Notes: generated from the letters alone by a model not told the origin. A stretch of DNA of 64,000 bases from Nereocystis luetkeana (GCA_031213475.1 JARUPZ010000017.1:10419087-10483086); one strand, 5' to 3'. Positions 11,470 to 26,000 are shown, counted from the first letter of the stretch. Translations and numbers: made by a program.

Positions 11470-11664
11470 CTATTCAGCGGGGTGCAACAAGGACGCCACA
11501 CAATCCGGCCCACCTCCCTTGCCACGCCTGCGGAAGTTCTTGCCGACAGCAACTCGCTTCTTGAACGCCGGTGGAGCAGCAGCCAGGCCTTCCGGTACCA
11601 CCCCCTTGCCCCCTTCCGCCGCCATTGCCTTCCAAGCTGCTGCTGCTGCTGTGTCGCCGTTCAA
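11470..11664 (-). other. Coding-like open frame, strand uncertain
   Basis: On the minus strand an Ala-rich start leads to PPAFKKRVAVGKNFRRRGKGG and a stop at the low-coordinate end; a Met lies inside at a reasonable start context. The plus strand is also open (11447-11737) with a Pro/Ala-rich product. Composition resembles coding DNA more than the flanks do. No homologue is recognised and no splice partner was found, so it may be a small gene, an exon or chance. Confidence 0.22.
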
Positions 11665-11949
11665 GCCACTACTTGGTTGTGTTGCACCTCTTGTTGTTTA
11701 CGTACCAGTATCGCCTTTCAGGCTTTCGGGTTGGTGAAAGGGAGGGGTGTGGACATAGACGCAGATAGAGTTGTATCTCGCGCCGTTTGTTTTCGACCCT
11801 CGAAAGACCCAAATACAAACGCCTACCACCACCTGATCCCTAGTACTTGGATGCCGTCGATAAAGCAGTCAGTGCTACTCTACACCGGGCTGAAAACGTA
11901 CGAGCTATTACGAGAGACGATGTGGGATATGGGCGACCAAGGAGTCTAA

Positions 11950-12293
11950 CGCAAAATTGGAGGCGTTTACACAAGGGGAGAAATTAAATCAGCCCCCGTT
12001 ACGTACGGGCAACACCCACTGGGTTCACCAAATTTAGCCACACCCCAAGAGGGCGCTGCCGTCTGTCTCTGCGGAGCTGGCCTCCTCCAAGGCTTTGGCA
12101 CCACAAGAGACTCACATCATACCAAGGCTCGCATCCGGGGTGCCGTAGGTCCTCGGACCGACAGGCACTTTTTTTTTCCATATTTTGCCGTCGAATTATT
12201 TTGACGGTCGGAACAAGGCCTCTAACAAAAGATAGATAGTCGACAGGAGAGGACTCTTGTGGCGTTTGATTGCTGCGCGCACACGCGAGCACC
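11950..12293 (+). promoter_or_regulatory. Region upstream of the EsV-1-7 gene start
   Basis: This stretch should hold the 5' UTR and core promoter of the EsV-1-7 gene. I see no TATA box or other recognisable element. Confidence 0.25.
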
Positions 12294-12389
12294 ATGGAGG
12301 GCCACCACCTGTACGGCGAGGCGGAGCCTGGGGTCGCCCCCGCGGAGCTGGCCGCGGTCGCGGAGGAGCTGGCCAAGACTTCGTCGAAG
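12294..12389 (+). CDS. EsV-1-7 gene exon 1
   Basis: Start codon in ACCATGG; donor TCGAAG/GTGTGT, phase 0. Encodes 32 residues rich in Ala and Glu. Confidence 0.7.
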
Positions 12390-15300
12390 GTGTGTGATGT
12401 TGGTGGAAGCTTTTCGTTTGTTTGTTCTTGGTCCCTTTGCCTGCGTGATGAGCTTTTGGGTTTCTGTCGGTGATGTTTGACCTTGTCGGTCGGTGGCTGT
12501 ACAGTCCCACAGACAGCAACGGGAAACGGCGGCAGATATCATACCATACGTACGTAATAAAGCGAGTAACCTGCTGCACGTATAAATCAGACAGACATCA
12601 TTAGAATCCAACCGCAGCGACAGCAGCGGCAGCGGCACTAGCGGGTCAACGACAACAGCAGCAGCAGCGCAGTTTTCGCAGCAGCACCAGCATCGGATTG
12701 GTGTCCGAACCGAGCGCGATACTTGACCAATGCGAACACGAGAGTCACAAAAACTAAAGTATATTTCCTGGTATAAAAAAAAAAACCTGATGCCAGGCAT
12801 GCACGTACGAGTACTCACCTCCCCACGTATGATATCATACGATAGATAGGACGTACCTGGCACTCAGATCAGCAGATCACGACAGCAGCAGCGGCCGCAG
12901 CAGCAGCAGGAGCAGTGCAGCATTAGTACGCGTACTCGTATCATAAGTATATACTGGTAGCAGTCTCGTATCGCTGTCCAAGCGTTCTATAGTACGTTTG
13001 CCGCTTATGCTGCTGTGACCAAACGAGCCGAGCAGCGAGACATTGCCAGAAGGAAGGGCATCTGCTCCTACTCGTATTATGTTCGTATTATTAAAGTAGT
13101 CTCTGCCTGCCTCAGGCCTTTGCTCGGCCTGCTGTTTTTGTTTTGTTTTTTCGGTTTCGCGCATTTTTTTTTGTGTCCTGGGAAAATATTACATGCCAGG
13201 TACGAACCAGGCAGTATTACTTGTACACCACCCACCAGTACCTGCAGTACGCCTGGTACAATATTAATATTAATAGTAGAAACTTCAGGATACAACTTAC
13301 GAACGCACATGATACGTACATGATGCAGGGCACCGATTTACGAAATGAGCCAGACGAAAGGCAGGCCGAGATTTACAACAAAAACGAGGAATTATGGACT
13401 CATAACGCGAGTCTAGAACGCAGCCATTTTCCAATAAGAAACTCAACACAATTTCTTAATGTCCAAATCTCTTCGCGCCACCCAAAGAGTGATGCTCACC
13501 TTCGCGCTTTTTTTTGAGGTGCTTCCTCCTTGGTGGGCCTGCCGGTGTATACAGAAGCTAAGTCGTATGTACGTCCGTACCAGAGGTCAGCCATTTTAGG
13601 ACGGCAGTCCCGTTTCGGGGACAAAATACTTGGAATTTGAGTGGTTTGTCCCGAAACGGGGACTGCAGTCCTAGCAATAGAGGGGGTTAAATAAACTCTA
13701 CGCGGATTCGTATAGACTCGTTTGAGCTGGTCGGTGTTTGTTACTTGCTCTGCAGGTTGCCTTGCTTGCCCAGTGGCTGCGCACTTTTTTTTTCTTTACT
13801 GTAACAGCTTTCCTGCTGAGTTTTTTTTTGGCATCCTCTTCGTTTTTGCCCTTCGGCCACGTCCGCGTGTTAATAGCTGCTTCGAGGAATGGACGCCTGC
13901 TACGTACGTTCTCCCTTATCGGCTTTCGACACCGCGGTATTTCAAGTCAACCACAATCGGGGAGGGGAACCTCGCATTTTACTCGGATAGAAAACCGTCG
14001 GCCACGGGTTGGATCATTTCGTCATTTCAACAACATCTTGCTCATTCGAGCTGGTATCATGAGTCCACAACTACAGCGGTATTCATATTAATAGCAAGTA
14101 GTACTGTCCCATTATGTATCCAAATACAGTGCTGTTTCGATTGAATATCAGTATACTTATACTGATTTTTTTTTTTGGCATATGGTACACCCCGGTCACG
14201 TGTGACGGCTATTACGGGGGACCATAGTTAATAGGACCTGTGGTGTACATAAAAACCTGTACATTTAACCGTTTCTAGTAACAATATTTGGTCCTATTAA
14301 CTATGGTCCCCCGTAATACTATAATAGGTATAGCGTACGTACAAGTAGGCAGCACCGTAAAGACAAGAAAAAAAAACGATGGTTGGCACAGGGGAGAGGT
14401 GCGATCAATGTTCAGCGCTAGCTTGCTCCAGGACGTGGATGGCTTTTTGGAAAGGTTGCCGATACCGGAGAACGAGATGTCCTCGTAGTTAAGATACCAG
14501 TACGTAGAATGTTCGACTTTTATTAATAGCACGCTCTGACCGCTGTCGAGAAACGAGGCGCCGAAGACGATCGCACACCCCTGCGTGAAGTCGACCCTCC
14601 TCCTCCTTACATGCGGTATATGTACGATACACTATTATAGACTACAGCTGTAGCTTTCGCAGCACTCGTAGGGGGAACTCGCGCTGGTCTTCGGCGGGAA
14701 ATATATTCGCCGTTTCTGCTCTGAGATCGAGCAAGTGTCGGACTGGAGCCCTAACCCTCTACATCTGTATATACTGCTGCTGTATATACGATGCATTGTC
14801 GGAGGGCAACGCGCCTTGTTTGGTATACTATGATTATTAAATAAAACCAACCACCAGTCTGGGTTTATTTTTTATTCTCACCATTCTGACCTTGGGAAGG
14901 AGTGTAGGTCGGGGGGGGGCTCGCTCAAGTTGCCTTGATCAAACGGCCATTGTGCCATATTACCAGTTCATTACATCAGTATTGGTCCCTCTAGAGTGCC
15001 GACATGTATGTATGTATGTATGTATGTATGTACCTGGTATGTATGTATGTATGCGCCAGCCAAAATCACCGGCACTATATATAGCGGCAACCGGCACAAT
15101 CAATAGCACAGAAGGCACCACACTATTATTAGGTTAATCCCATCTGCGCCCATCGATTTTGACTACTTGACGGGCACTATGCGAAGCGGGCAGCAAGCAC
15201 TACTCAACGATTACTTGAAGTCGGCTTATTGATGTCCATCCTCCTATTAATAAATATACGATCCAGAAATACCTTCGTATGGGAAATCTGCCCGGTTGGA

Positions 15301-18300
15301 GATGGGAGAGATCCTCATGAACGGTAACGAGTGGGGAAAAAGGTCGCGTGAAGAAGGCCATACCGTGGACGGTGTAATCGTCGGGCCCGAGATGTTACCC
15401 TCTCCGCCTTCCTGCCGGAAGGAGAACCCCTCCTCCCTCCGCACGAAAACCCAGCTGCATCACCGTATAACACCCATGACACTACAACACTATAACCCTA
15501 CAACTCTACCAGTACAACACTATATATAACACTATCACACGGGTGATAATATCACACACGCGCTCGGACGGATTTCCGAGCTAATTTTATTGGCAACGGG
15601 TAGACAGTAAACGCCAAGCAACGCACGCGTCTATGGAAATATGTGGACTATTAATATTAGTAGATGTTTCCGACGCCACCGTTTTCGTAGCATGTTTGGG
15701 AGAAAATCGGCTCTGAAAAACGTCACAGGGATTTTGTTACCCTGCGTGTTATACAGCAGTGGTTAATCGTCCAGACATTTTTTTCAAGGGTTTTGGCCAA
15801 AATCAGGTACGCCTGGTACATTTTGGGCCAAGGCAGGTACTCTAAACACGAGTGAAAACTCACGCCAGGAGCTCCGCCATTGGCCGGCCTTATATCGTAC
15901 CTGGTTTCTGGCTTGAAGCTGGCCAAGTACGCCTGGGTTTGTCCTTTTTGTCTAGCTTTCACCTGTTTTTGCCTGGAGAGGGAGCCAATCAGAGGACATA
16001 TATCCTCCGTTGCATATGAACGCCGATTCCACTCTCTTTTCTTCGGGGTGTACGTACGGTGTGCTGGTGTGCTTCAGTTAGGATGTGTGTTGTACTGCTG
16101 GTGTTTTCCATGGTCACAGCAATCATGCTGCAGCGCCGTGGACACCGGCGGCAGTTCGTTTGCCTCTCCCCGCCTCGAGGTGGGCTCAGTTTCGGTACGG
16201 CAAAAAAAACTTCGCGCCGAGCAAGCGGCTCCGCGAGGATGGTCGATAGGCTTCAACGCTGGAAACGAGGGGGAGGCGCACGGATAATTACTCTTGGCGC
16301 GCACGCCGTGGCGGGAAAGACGGGGCCTGGTGACCCTCGCAGGCCTGAGTGGAGCCCGTGGTGTCTCTCTAGGGTACCTTGACGAGAAGAAAACAATTCA
16401 TAATTTGGAGGATACTCGCTCAATAGTCGGGCGCAAAAAAAAAAAATGTTCGTGATTTCTCACGGCCCACAAAACTAAATCATCGCTCGTGGCGGGTGTT
16501 TGTACTCGGCTTCAGTATGTACCTGTTTTTGGCTCGAGGCGCAACAGGTGCACCGGATATTGGCTTCTGCCCTTTTTTAAAAAAAAAAAATCACGGGTGC
16601 GTTCGTTTTGTTGCGGTCGTGCGCCGTCCCTTCCCCTTGTTTCGGGGGTAGTAGATCGAGAGCGTCGAGCTCGCTTTGAGCGGACGCGGCGTGTACCTCG
16701 GCATCACCGATAAGGATAAGCTCTTGGGGCAGCTGGAGGTGTTGCAGACCAAGGAGGCTCAGCTGCAGAAAAAGGAGCTGTTTATTATGGGCGGTGAGTT
16801 GTGTGTTTTTGCTGTTCAATATCTTGTGTACTACCCTTTTTCTCCCTCCGTGAGAAATTTCCGTAATAATTTCCCAGGGCTATTTGCGGGTCATGACCCG
16901 GCTCGCGGGTCGGGTCGGGAGGTGTTCAAAACGTCACGGGTCGGTTCGGGTCGGCTCAAGATGTGTTCAATATCTCACGGATCGGGTCTGGTCGATCCAA
17001 GAGCTTTTCTATTCTCGTGGTTCGGTTCAGATCAGGAAAAAAATCTTTCAAACCTCACGCAAAAATCTTTCAAACCTGACGGGTCGGGTCGGGTCGGGTC
17101 AAGAGTTTATCAAAGCTCAAGGGTCGGGTCAGGTCGGGTCAGGCCATGACTCGCGAAGTTGCGTTCTGCTGACCCGCCGGTCAAACCCGCGCATCCGGCC
17201 ATCTCAAAAACTCCCTCTTTTCGTTTGCCCCCAAAGGCTTCTGTCGCATCATCACGCTATCCTATCGTACTCCTTTGGTTGTCGTATTCAGACATTGAAG
17301 GACCGCCAAATATTTGAACGCATGCCAGCATCCATCCATACCCGCTATGGCAAGGCCACATATCACTGCGGGGTTCAAGCACGAAGATTAACTTGTTCAT
17401 GGAGTATCGACCCACGAGCCGGACCCGCGGGTCGAACCCGCGGGTCGAGAGAAACGGTCTCGTGGGTCGAGGTGACCCGACCCGCGGCATGACCCGTATC
17501 TCAACGGGTCAATCGGGATATGGCTTGTTGGATCTGGTCGGGTCAGTAGGTGTTTAAAATCTCAGGGGTCAGGTCCAGTCGGATCAGGAGGTTTTCAAAT
17601 TTCACGGGTCGGGTCGGGTCGAGTCAGGAGTTTTTCAGTTCTCTCGGGTCGGGTCAGGAGGTTTTCAAACCTCATGGGTCGGGTCGGGTCGGGTCAGAAG
17701 GTTTCCAAACTCTCGCGGGTCGGGGCGGGTCAGGTCAAGACATCTAAAACATTTCGCGAACTAGGTCGGGTCAGCTGACCAGACCCGAATCGACCTGACC
17801 CGCGTGCTGAAAAATTCCGCCTCAGAACCAAAATGTGTTCCCACCCAGAACCTCGTCGCAGTTCTATATATTTAATACGCACTTTGCTTTTTTTCACGAA
17901 TCATCCTTTTTCCGTTGCACCTCAACTGTGTCATGTCTCTACCGCCGGTGTCATTATCTCCTTCCTCTTACCACACCCTAACCTCACCCCCCTTGCCTCC
18001 GCTCCCGCCCGTCGCCTGCCTGTGCACGCTCGACCCTCTCGTCCACCCCCACCGCGGCTACTACTGTACTTCTTGTTTACTTCTGAAACGTTTTTCCCAT
18101 CCCGGGCTCCTGATCCCGTCCATGCCTTTGGAAACCCCCGGGCTTCCTTCCTCGTGGTCTTATCTCCTCGGGTTGGAACCACCGCGGGAAATAGCCGTTG
18201 CTGGATTGGCGCCCCATATCGCCCCCCAGCCCCCCCCTCCCCCACCACCTGCTCCTGCTGCTCCTGCTCCAGCCCCAGCTGCTGCTCCTGCTGTGGCTAC

Positions 18301-21300
18301 TACCCCCCCCCTGCAGCACTTGCCGGCTGTGACAACCCCTACGGCGATTCTACCTTCCGTCACTTCTGTTGCTTCTGCGGCTGCTGCTGCTGCTGCTGCT
18401 GCTGCAGCTGCGGCTGCTGCGGGCATCGCTTCGTCTCCTTCTCCTTCTCACGGTGGGGGGGTGGGCGGTGGTGGTGGCGGAGGCGGAGGCGGTGGGATTC
18501 ATCACGGACCGAGAATAGCGCCTTCTCTGGTCGTCTCACACCAGCTTCTACACCAGGTGGGGCTCTGCCGTTTTCATGGGTGCGCTGCCGTCTTGGAGCA
18601 GGAGAGAGCGTGGGTTGTTGATCTTGTATTTTTCTCGGTTGGTTGGTTGAGTCAGTTGGTTGGTTGGTTGGTTGGTTGGATTACCCACCGCCCTCTCTGT
18701 TGATGTAGAGCATAGGCCGCTTTAATTTCACTCGCCTTCGCCCTCCCCTGTTCCCCTCCCCTGTTCCCCTCTCTTTTCACCTCCCCTCCACCCCCGTCCC
18801 CTCCCCTGTTCCCCTCTCTTCTCACCTCCCCTCCACCCCTGTCCCCTACCCCCTCCGCTGAAAGGTGCTGCCTGCCGCTGTTGCAAGCAGCAGCAGCAGC
18901 AGCCCAGGAGCTACTACCCCCATGACCACCAGTCCGCCCTTGACCGTCACAGTTGGACCCCCCCCCATTGGAGCGCAGGGGGCTCAGGGAGTGGCCGGAA
19001 TGATGCAGCACCAAACACACACCGCTAACGCTAACGGGGTGATGGGAGGAGTGCCAGTGGCGGTGGGAGGCGGGGGTGTGATGGCGATGACTGCGGCCGG
19101 GCACATGGGGGGGCTAGGTGGTGGGGGTGGCGGTGGCGGTGGGCGGGAGCTGTTGGGGCAAGGGATTGGAGTGGTGGGACATCATGGTGGCGGTGGAGGG
19201 GGGGGGGAAGTCGGGGTGGCTGTTATGGGAGGTGCTACGCTCGCGCCTGTCAAGAGGCGGATCAGCAGGGAAGGTGGGTGGCAGGGTGAGTGGGCGAGGG
19301 TGGGGGATGAGCGGGTGCTTTTGTTTGTGTTTGTGTCATGTAATAGGTTGTAGCTATTCCCCCGATGTCTTGTTAAATTATATCATGTTGAGCGTCCATT
19401 TTTTGGAAGAGCATTACCACCAAAGACAGACCTCTGGTCCGTATCCTTGCGTGCACTGTCCGCACCCACGTAAATCCCCAGCTTATCTCCACTACCCATA
19501 CACCTATGATTACCATTATTCGACCAGTTTAGTCAGCTGTCCGTTTCCCCCCCGACAGTACCAGGTACTCACTGTACTGAGAGCATTCGACGAATCAAAT
19601 GAACTGGTCGCGCTATTTTTGTCCATCCTAGTAGTCTTCTCCCACAACCCCGTGTTTCGTCGTGACCTTGATGGCACACTCACACACTCACACACTCACA
19701 CACTGACACACGGCGAACGCAAGCGCAGCAATCATACGGTGCACAGCAGCACTCATGCCCTCATACCTATGCCAGGTGTGCGCTACTCCGAGCATTCGAC
19801 GATCATTAATCAACTCGGCGTCACTGGTCGCTAGTATTCGGCTGACGTACCGTATGTATTGAGAGTATAAAACCATCACACGGGTCTTACCATGACACAC
19901 CCCGTGGGATAAATTTCCGAGGCGAGTTTGTCAAAGCCCAGGGGGCTGGCCACACACCGCGAAAACGATGGTTTTGGATACGATGAGAGGCGTTTGCACC
20001 TTTCCCCATCGTCAAGAAAAGCAGCTTCGAAATTCGTCCCCATGGGGGCCAACGAGGACCCTCGGGTCGTCAGTTCCTTTTTTTCGCTTTCGCCGATTCC
20101 GTCATGACACATTGGCACATGGCACTAAGCAGAGAAGCACTCATACGGTGTATAGCAGCAGTCACATGCTTTACCTATGCCAGAAATGTATTAATAGTAT
20201 CCCGAGCATTCGATGACCATAAAATCAAACCGAATTCCACTGGTCGCTATTTTTTTGCCGACGCACCCCCCCCCCTCTTTTCTCTTTCTCTCTCTCAATA
20301 TCTCTCTCTCTCTCTCTCTCTCTCTCCGCCCTTGGCTGTTCCTGTCGTTGACGCATTGGCGGGTGGTGAACATGGTGAACCCAGAGCCGGACAGCAAGCG
20401 GCGGTCTCGAGTGAGCGCCCAATGCCAGCACCCGGGGTGCACGACGGCCCGGACATTCGGACGGGAGGGCGACAAGCACGCCTCTTTTTGTGTGATTCAC
20501 AAGGAAGAAGGTCAGATTGGGGTTGGGGTATTCCCCCCCCCCCCCCCCCCCCTTCTTTGCATGCGGTTCCCTCGGTTCCTGTCACACTTCATATGCTATG
20601 AATTAAAACTTATTTTCCAGGTATCAGATTTGAGGCGTACGTACTGTTGGCCGATTTCGCTTCTACTGAAGATGTTTTCGATTGGGGCAGGGCGGGCGGG
20701 GGATATAGTGGATACATCCTACAATAGGCATACTACCTATACCGCGAAAGTTATTCTGAGGTGTGGTTTTATCGTTTTATTCAAATCCACGTGGGACAGA
20801 TGATGCACAGATATATCATCTACAGATCAGATAGATCATGTAGATCATCCTAACCTGCCTCTTCGAGATGCTTTGCAGGGTCTTTGCAAAGCAAATTTCA
20901 CACCGAAAACATGTCCCAGGCTATGGAGATCATACGGTTCCCACCGGGCAACATGAGCTAGACCATACAGGTCAGGAATCTATGTTTCTGATATATCTGC
21001 CCGTACAGGCTAGATTATGAGCTGTGGGAACAAATGACCCTTCCGATGTCCGGACATTCAAGCACTGTTTGGGTAGTCCTGAGTACACGTCAACCGTCCT
21101 GTCCTATAGTCCTTACAATTCCTTTGAGCGCGCGTTTCGACGCTAGTCCACGAGGGAAAAAGGGCTGAACCCTCGTGGTATGGTGTAGATGCAAGCCACG
21201 TACCGTGGCGGGGAGGGCGGAGGAAGAACGTGATGTGTGACCCCGGCTCTGAGTTACTGCAGTAAGACTAGTAATGTGTAGGCGGGAGGGAGGAATAGTA

Positions 21301-23056
21301 GACAACATGTTGAATAAAATGGAAAGGAGAAGAAGCAATGTAACAAAAAAACAGCAACATGGCCAAACGTTCGTTACATTTTTGGACGGCGGAGCTTCCA
21401 GTTGTTTCGACTTTTCTCTTTGTGCTAGTTTTTCGGTTGCCTGGCTGTATTTTTGTGTGCTTGTTTTTTTTTTTTTACCTTAGTTGATCGTCTCGACATT
21501 TGTCTGCCAGCTGCGTGTTAACCGCTCTTCATCCCCTGCAAAACGCGTCCGAGCCTAGTTGCGAGTACTGCAGTCTACGTGGCCGAGAAGGGAACCAACT
21601 GGGCCTTTTAGCGGCGCACTCCCCTTTCGAGGACAAACGACGTTGGAATTAGAGCCGAATGCATGCTTGCGTGCGTGCGTGTGTGCACAGTGCGGTGCAT
21701 ATGCCCCTTTTTTTTGCTCCCATTACGGGGGGGCATATTTAATAGGACCGACGGTATACACCAAACCCTGTATATTTCCCTATTTTTACGAAAAATAATT
21801 GTTCCTATCAATTATGGTCCCCCGTAATAGAGAAGGTATTCCAGTCTAATTATCAAATCTCTTGAGTTGTTTTGCGCGGTCCGCGAGGAAAATGTTGTCG
21901 GACACATCACGGTTTAAATAATCTCATTACAGTAACTTATCTAGAAACTGCCGTTCTGAGGGTACAGGAGCTGTGTACGAGTCGTACAACATACCCAACG
22001 CAGGAAAAAATTCCCCTAGATCATGCAGATTGTACGGTCCCAACCCGGCAACATGATCTAGATCATACAGATCATACAGATGAGGAACCTATGTGCCGTG
22101 AAAATCTTGATCATGAATTGGGAATGATCTGTAGATGGTCCATCTGATCTATCCGATGTGTCAAACCTAGCGGTACTGCCTTCTCAGAATGCATCCCACA
22201 CTAGTTCCAAGAAGTTTGCTGGGTCCGTAGGGGAGAACTGCAACGCTGCAAATTGTGGCATACGATAGCTCAATTTGAGGTCTTTGCTTGTCTCGGCCAG
22301 GCATGGTGAACATCAAGGGAAGGCGGTGCAACGCCCCGGGGTGCCAGCACAGGCCAGGGTTCGCGATGCCGTCCGATAGGAGGGGGAAATTCTGCGCGAC
22401 ACACCGGCAGCCTGGCATGATCGACGTCGTCAGGTGCAGTACGCTACATCACGCAAGCAGCTCTTATACAAAAAGCTCTTATTCAAAAACCGTGCTTCAG
22501 GAAAATTATATTTTAGAAAATTATATGTGGGGAAATACCCGAAATAATTCAAGAAGAGCTCTTAGAAACTCGTCGTATTTAAGAAACTCTTATTTTGGGC
22601 CAAGCTCGAGTTCTTGTACTGCTCTTACCGTTTCATGCTGATATCACAGTCGAAACGGGCATTGTTCCGAGCAGAGACCACATATAGAGGATTGAGACGG
22701 GGTGTGTCGTGGACTAGTCCACACCTGCGACATACCATCTACAGATCATCTACAGATCATGATCTAGATCATTCGAGGAAGATCCATTCCCGATCTTGTA
22801 TGACCTAGCTCATGTTGCCGAATGAGATCCGCATAATGTGCATGGTCTATGTAACCGCAAGTTTCCTGCGTTGGATCTGATCTTCACAACCTCTCACAAC
22901 GGTAGGTGAGGAACTAGATAATCTACTGTAGACGGATCAAATAGATGGGTCCTCATCTGTCCGGGCTGTGAGCTCTTTCCTTTTTTTCCGTGGAAACGTT
23001 ATGGTACCTGATTGATGTCGTCAAGTAAGGCCTGCCGTTGTTGGTTGTGGTTGTCG

Positions 23057-23096
<40 letters not shown>

Positions 23097-26000
23097 GTGC
23101 TTTTTTTTGACCGTGGGTCACACTGCCGTACTTTTTGTTGTTGTCCCTCTTTCGGGTGTACAGCAACTGCCTACCGCCACTCCCGCAGCTGTCATTGTTG
23201 TTTTGTGCGTTTCAAGAGCTATCTACCCCCAGCGGCTGCTGCGGCTGTGCCTTCACGAAATAATCTAGCACAGCCGGAGCTGCAGTATATCCGTAGGGTC
23301 TCGTCTGTGTTTTTGCGTCCCCTGAGCGCAACCTACCACTGCTGTAACCCTAATACTACTGTCTAGCTGTTCCTGATGTATCCTTCGCAGTGCTGCGTAT
23401 AGTACGCGGAAAATTAGGTTTTGTACGTACGGCAGTAGGCCAGTCAGATCAACGCAGGGTACAATGGGACCAGTTTAACCTGAAGTACCTTGGGTGAGTT
23501 CGTAGTAGGTATATATCTTGTGAGAGTAGCACAATCGCAAAGTACAAAATGACACCCATACTGTAACCTTTTAGTGGCACAGCATGATGCCGCTCTGGAC
23601 GGGGATTTGAGCACCGTTTTGACTGCGTATTGCTCGTCGTACACTATGTTCCCCTTAGTCCCTTGCCCTTTCCTTAGATCTTTGTACTGCGCCTTTCGTC
23701 CTTTTCCATTCGTCAGTTGTCTTTTTTCCTTTGGTTTGGGGATTTTGACCGTCGTGCCCATATTTTATCGTTTGTCGTTTGTCGTGTTTCCTGTGTCACC
23801 TGTCCTTTCCCTCATCTTTGCACTGACTGTATTTTGCGTCCTTTGTACGTTTGGTCGCTCATCCGTTGCCCTTTTTGTCCTTGATCGTTTGTCTTTCCTC
23901 CGTTGTCTTTCGTCGTTTGTCTCTTGTCGCTGTCCTTCGTCCTGCAGCCGGAAGTGCCAGGTCGAGGGAGGCGGGTGTGACCGGCAACCCGTCTACGGCT
24001 GGCCTGGCGACCGCGCCACCCGCTGCGGCACACACAAGCTAGAACGCACGGTACGGATTTATGCCTATTTATAGCGCTTCAGTTTTGGATTACTTTGGGC
24101 TTCCATGCGTTTCAATTCATTAATACGGTTTTACTGCTGGACTTGAAATAATGGTTTACACTGATGCACTTAGATGGGAGACGGGAAGTCCGCGTCCTAC
24201 AGAGTCAAAACATACATGCGCCGCTACACATTACGAGTCTTCCCGAAACTGACCGCCTATCAGCTGCGTCGCGTGCGTAGTTTGCGTCAGCAAACCCCCC
24301 CATGCTCAAACCTCCTACTGTGCACCTCTGAAAAGTAGCCCCAGAGGAAGTCTCCCGTCTCCTATATGCTCTAAAACACAAAATGCTGCCCTCCAGTGCA
24401 CAACGTTTGGCACAGCGCAGTACCTATACACTACTCTACTGCGTTGAAGATGTCTGGTCGGGCCTGGGGGATAGCCACTACTGTGAACCGATGAACTCGC
24501 AAACCAGCCAGTCCCCTTACACTTTATTGTCCACGAACTTTGCATGTTTAGTGCGTACATGATCAAAACACTCTAACCATGCTCTGGTCTGTGATCCTCC
24601 GCCAATTGTCCAACTAATTTCTTTTGGGAAATCGCCAACCCATTGGGAGGTTGTCAACCGATCATCCTGTCTCTGTCTGTTTCCTATCCTGTCTGGTATT
24701 TTTCTTGTCTGGTTCCTTTTTTTCCTGTTTCCTGTTTCCTTTCCTGTCCGATCTTGTTTTTGTCTTGTCTTGTTCCCGCCCTTTCCTGTCTGATCTTGTT
24801 TCTGCCTCCTGTTCCGTCTGGTTTGAACCTGTTTCCGTGTCCGGTCCTATCGGGTTTCTGTCTGGCGTGTTTCCTGCCGTGCTCGTTTCCTTTCTCGCCT
24901 CCCTATCTTCTCTGTTTCCGGTCCTGTATGCTTATTGAATTATGTATTTTCTGTCCTGTGTGTTCCTTGTCTTGTCCGGCTCCTGTCGTGCCTGGTTCCT
25001 CTCTTGCCTGCTTCCTTTCCAGCCTTGTCTGTTTTTCCTGTCTCGTATGGGTCCTGTCTTTTCATGTTCCCCTCATGGCTGGTTCTGAGGCCAATTGACA
25101 ACGCCTTAGGATACATATTCCAGGGGTCAGACTGTTCATTCGTTTCGCGGGCTTTTTGGTTGATGAAAACATAACACCCAGCTCCTAACCCTATACCTGC
25201 CTGATCGCGAATATAGTGCTGCTTCGGAAATCGTCAACCAGCGTATTGTGTGCTGTACACTGTGTACAATGACTTGATACTGTCGATTAAATTGCAATTG
25301 TCCCGGCCTCAACCCGGTACCAAAGCGGGCCGCAAAACCTCCTAAACCAGGGCTGTGCCGCTTTCCAGGATGTGTTTGGTTCATACCTGCGGCGGGCCAT
25401 GATTTGTGCCATCCCCAACCAATATTAAGGAGGAAACACTAAACAGGCGCTGTAAAAGCTGCTGCTGTTTCCTATCCTGTCTGGTTCCTGTCTTTTCTGG
25501 CTCCTGTCCCGCCCTGTCTTGTTATTGTCCTGTCCTGCCTGGGTCCTGTAGCGTGCTGTGTCAATTCCTGTGCTGCACTGTCTGATAAATGTGCTGTTTG
25601 GGCCGTGCCCTGTCCTGTCTGGCTCGGTCCGCCTTCTCGCGCTGACGGGGGAATAATTTGTGGTTGCATGCGGTGGAACAGCTGACCAACCTGGCGACAG
25701 GGGCAGCCGTTGTTGAAAAGATGTATGATGTCAGGGGCAAGCGATGCCAGGCGAAGAATTGCATCAGGCAGCCTGGCTTCGGAGACCCGGTAAGTCAGAG
25801 GGACTCAAAGGTGGCCACAGTACAGTATACATGTATACATAGTAGTACAGCTAGAATTTTCCGAAACACGCATGATCTCCGCGACCACGCCGCCTACGTC
25901 CGAGATCCAGGCACGGACCGGCTCATACTCCAACCTAGTAAAACATGTCTGAATCTCTTTTCTTTTTTCGTGCAAGAACTCCGCCATTCTGGTGTGTGTT

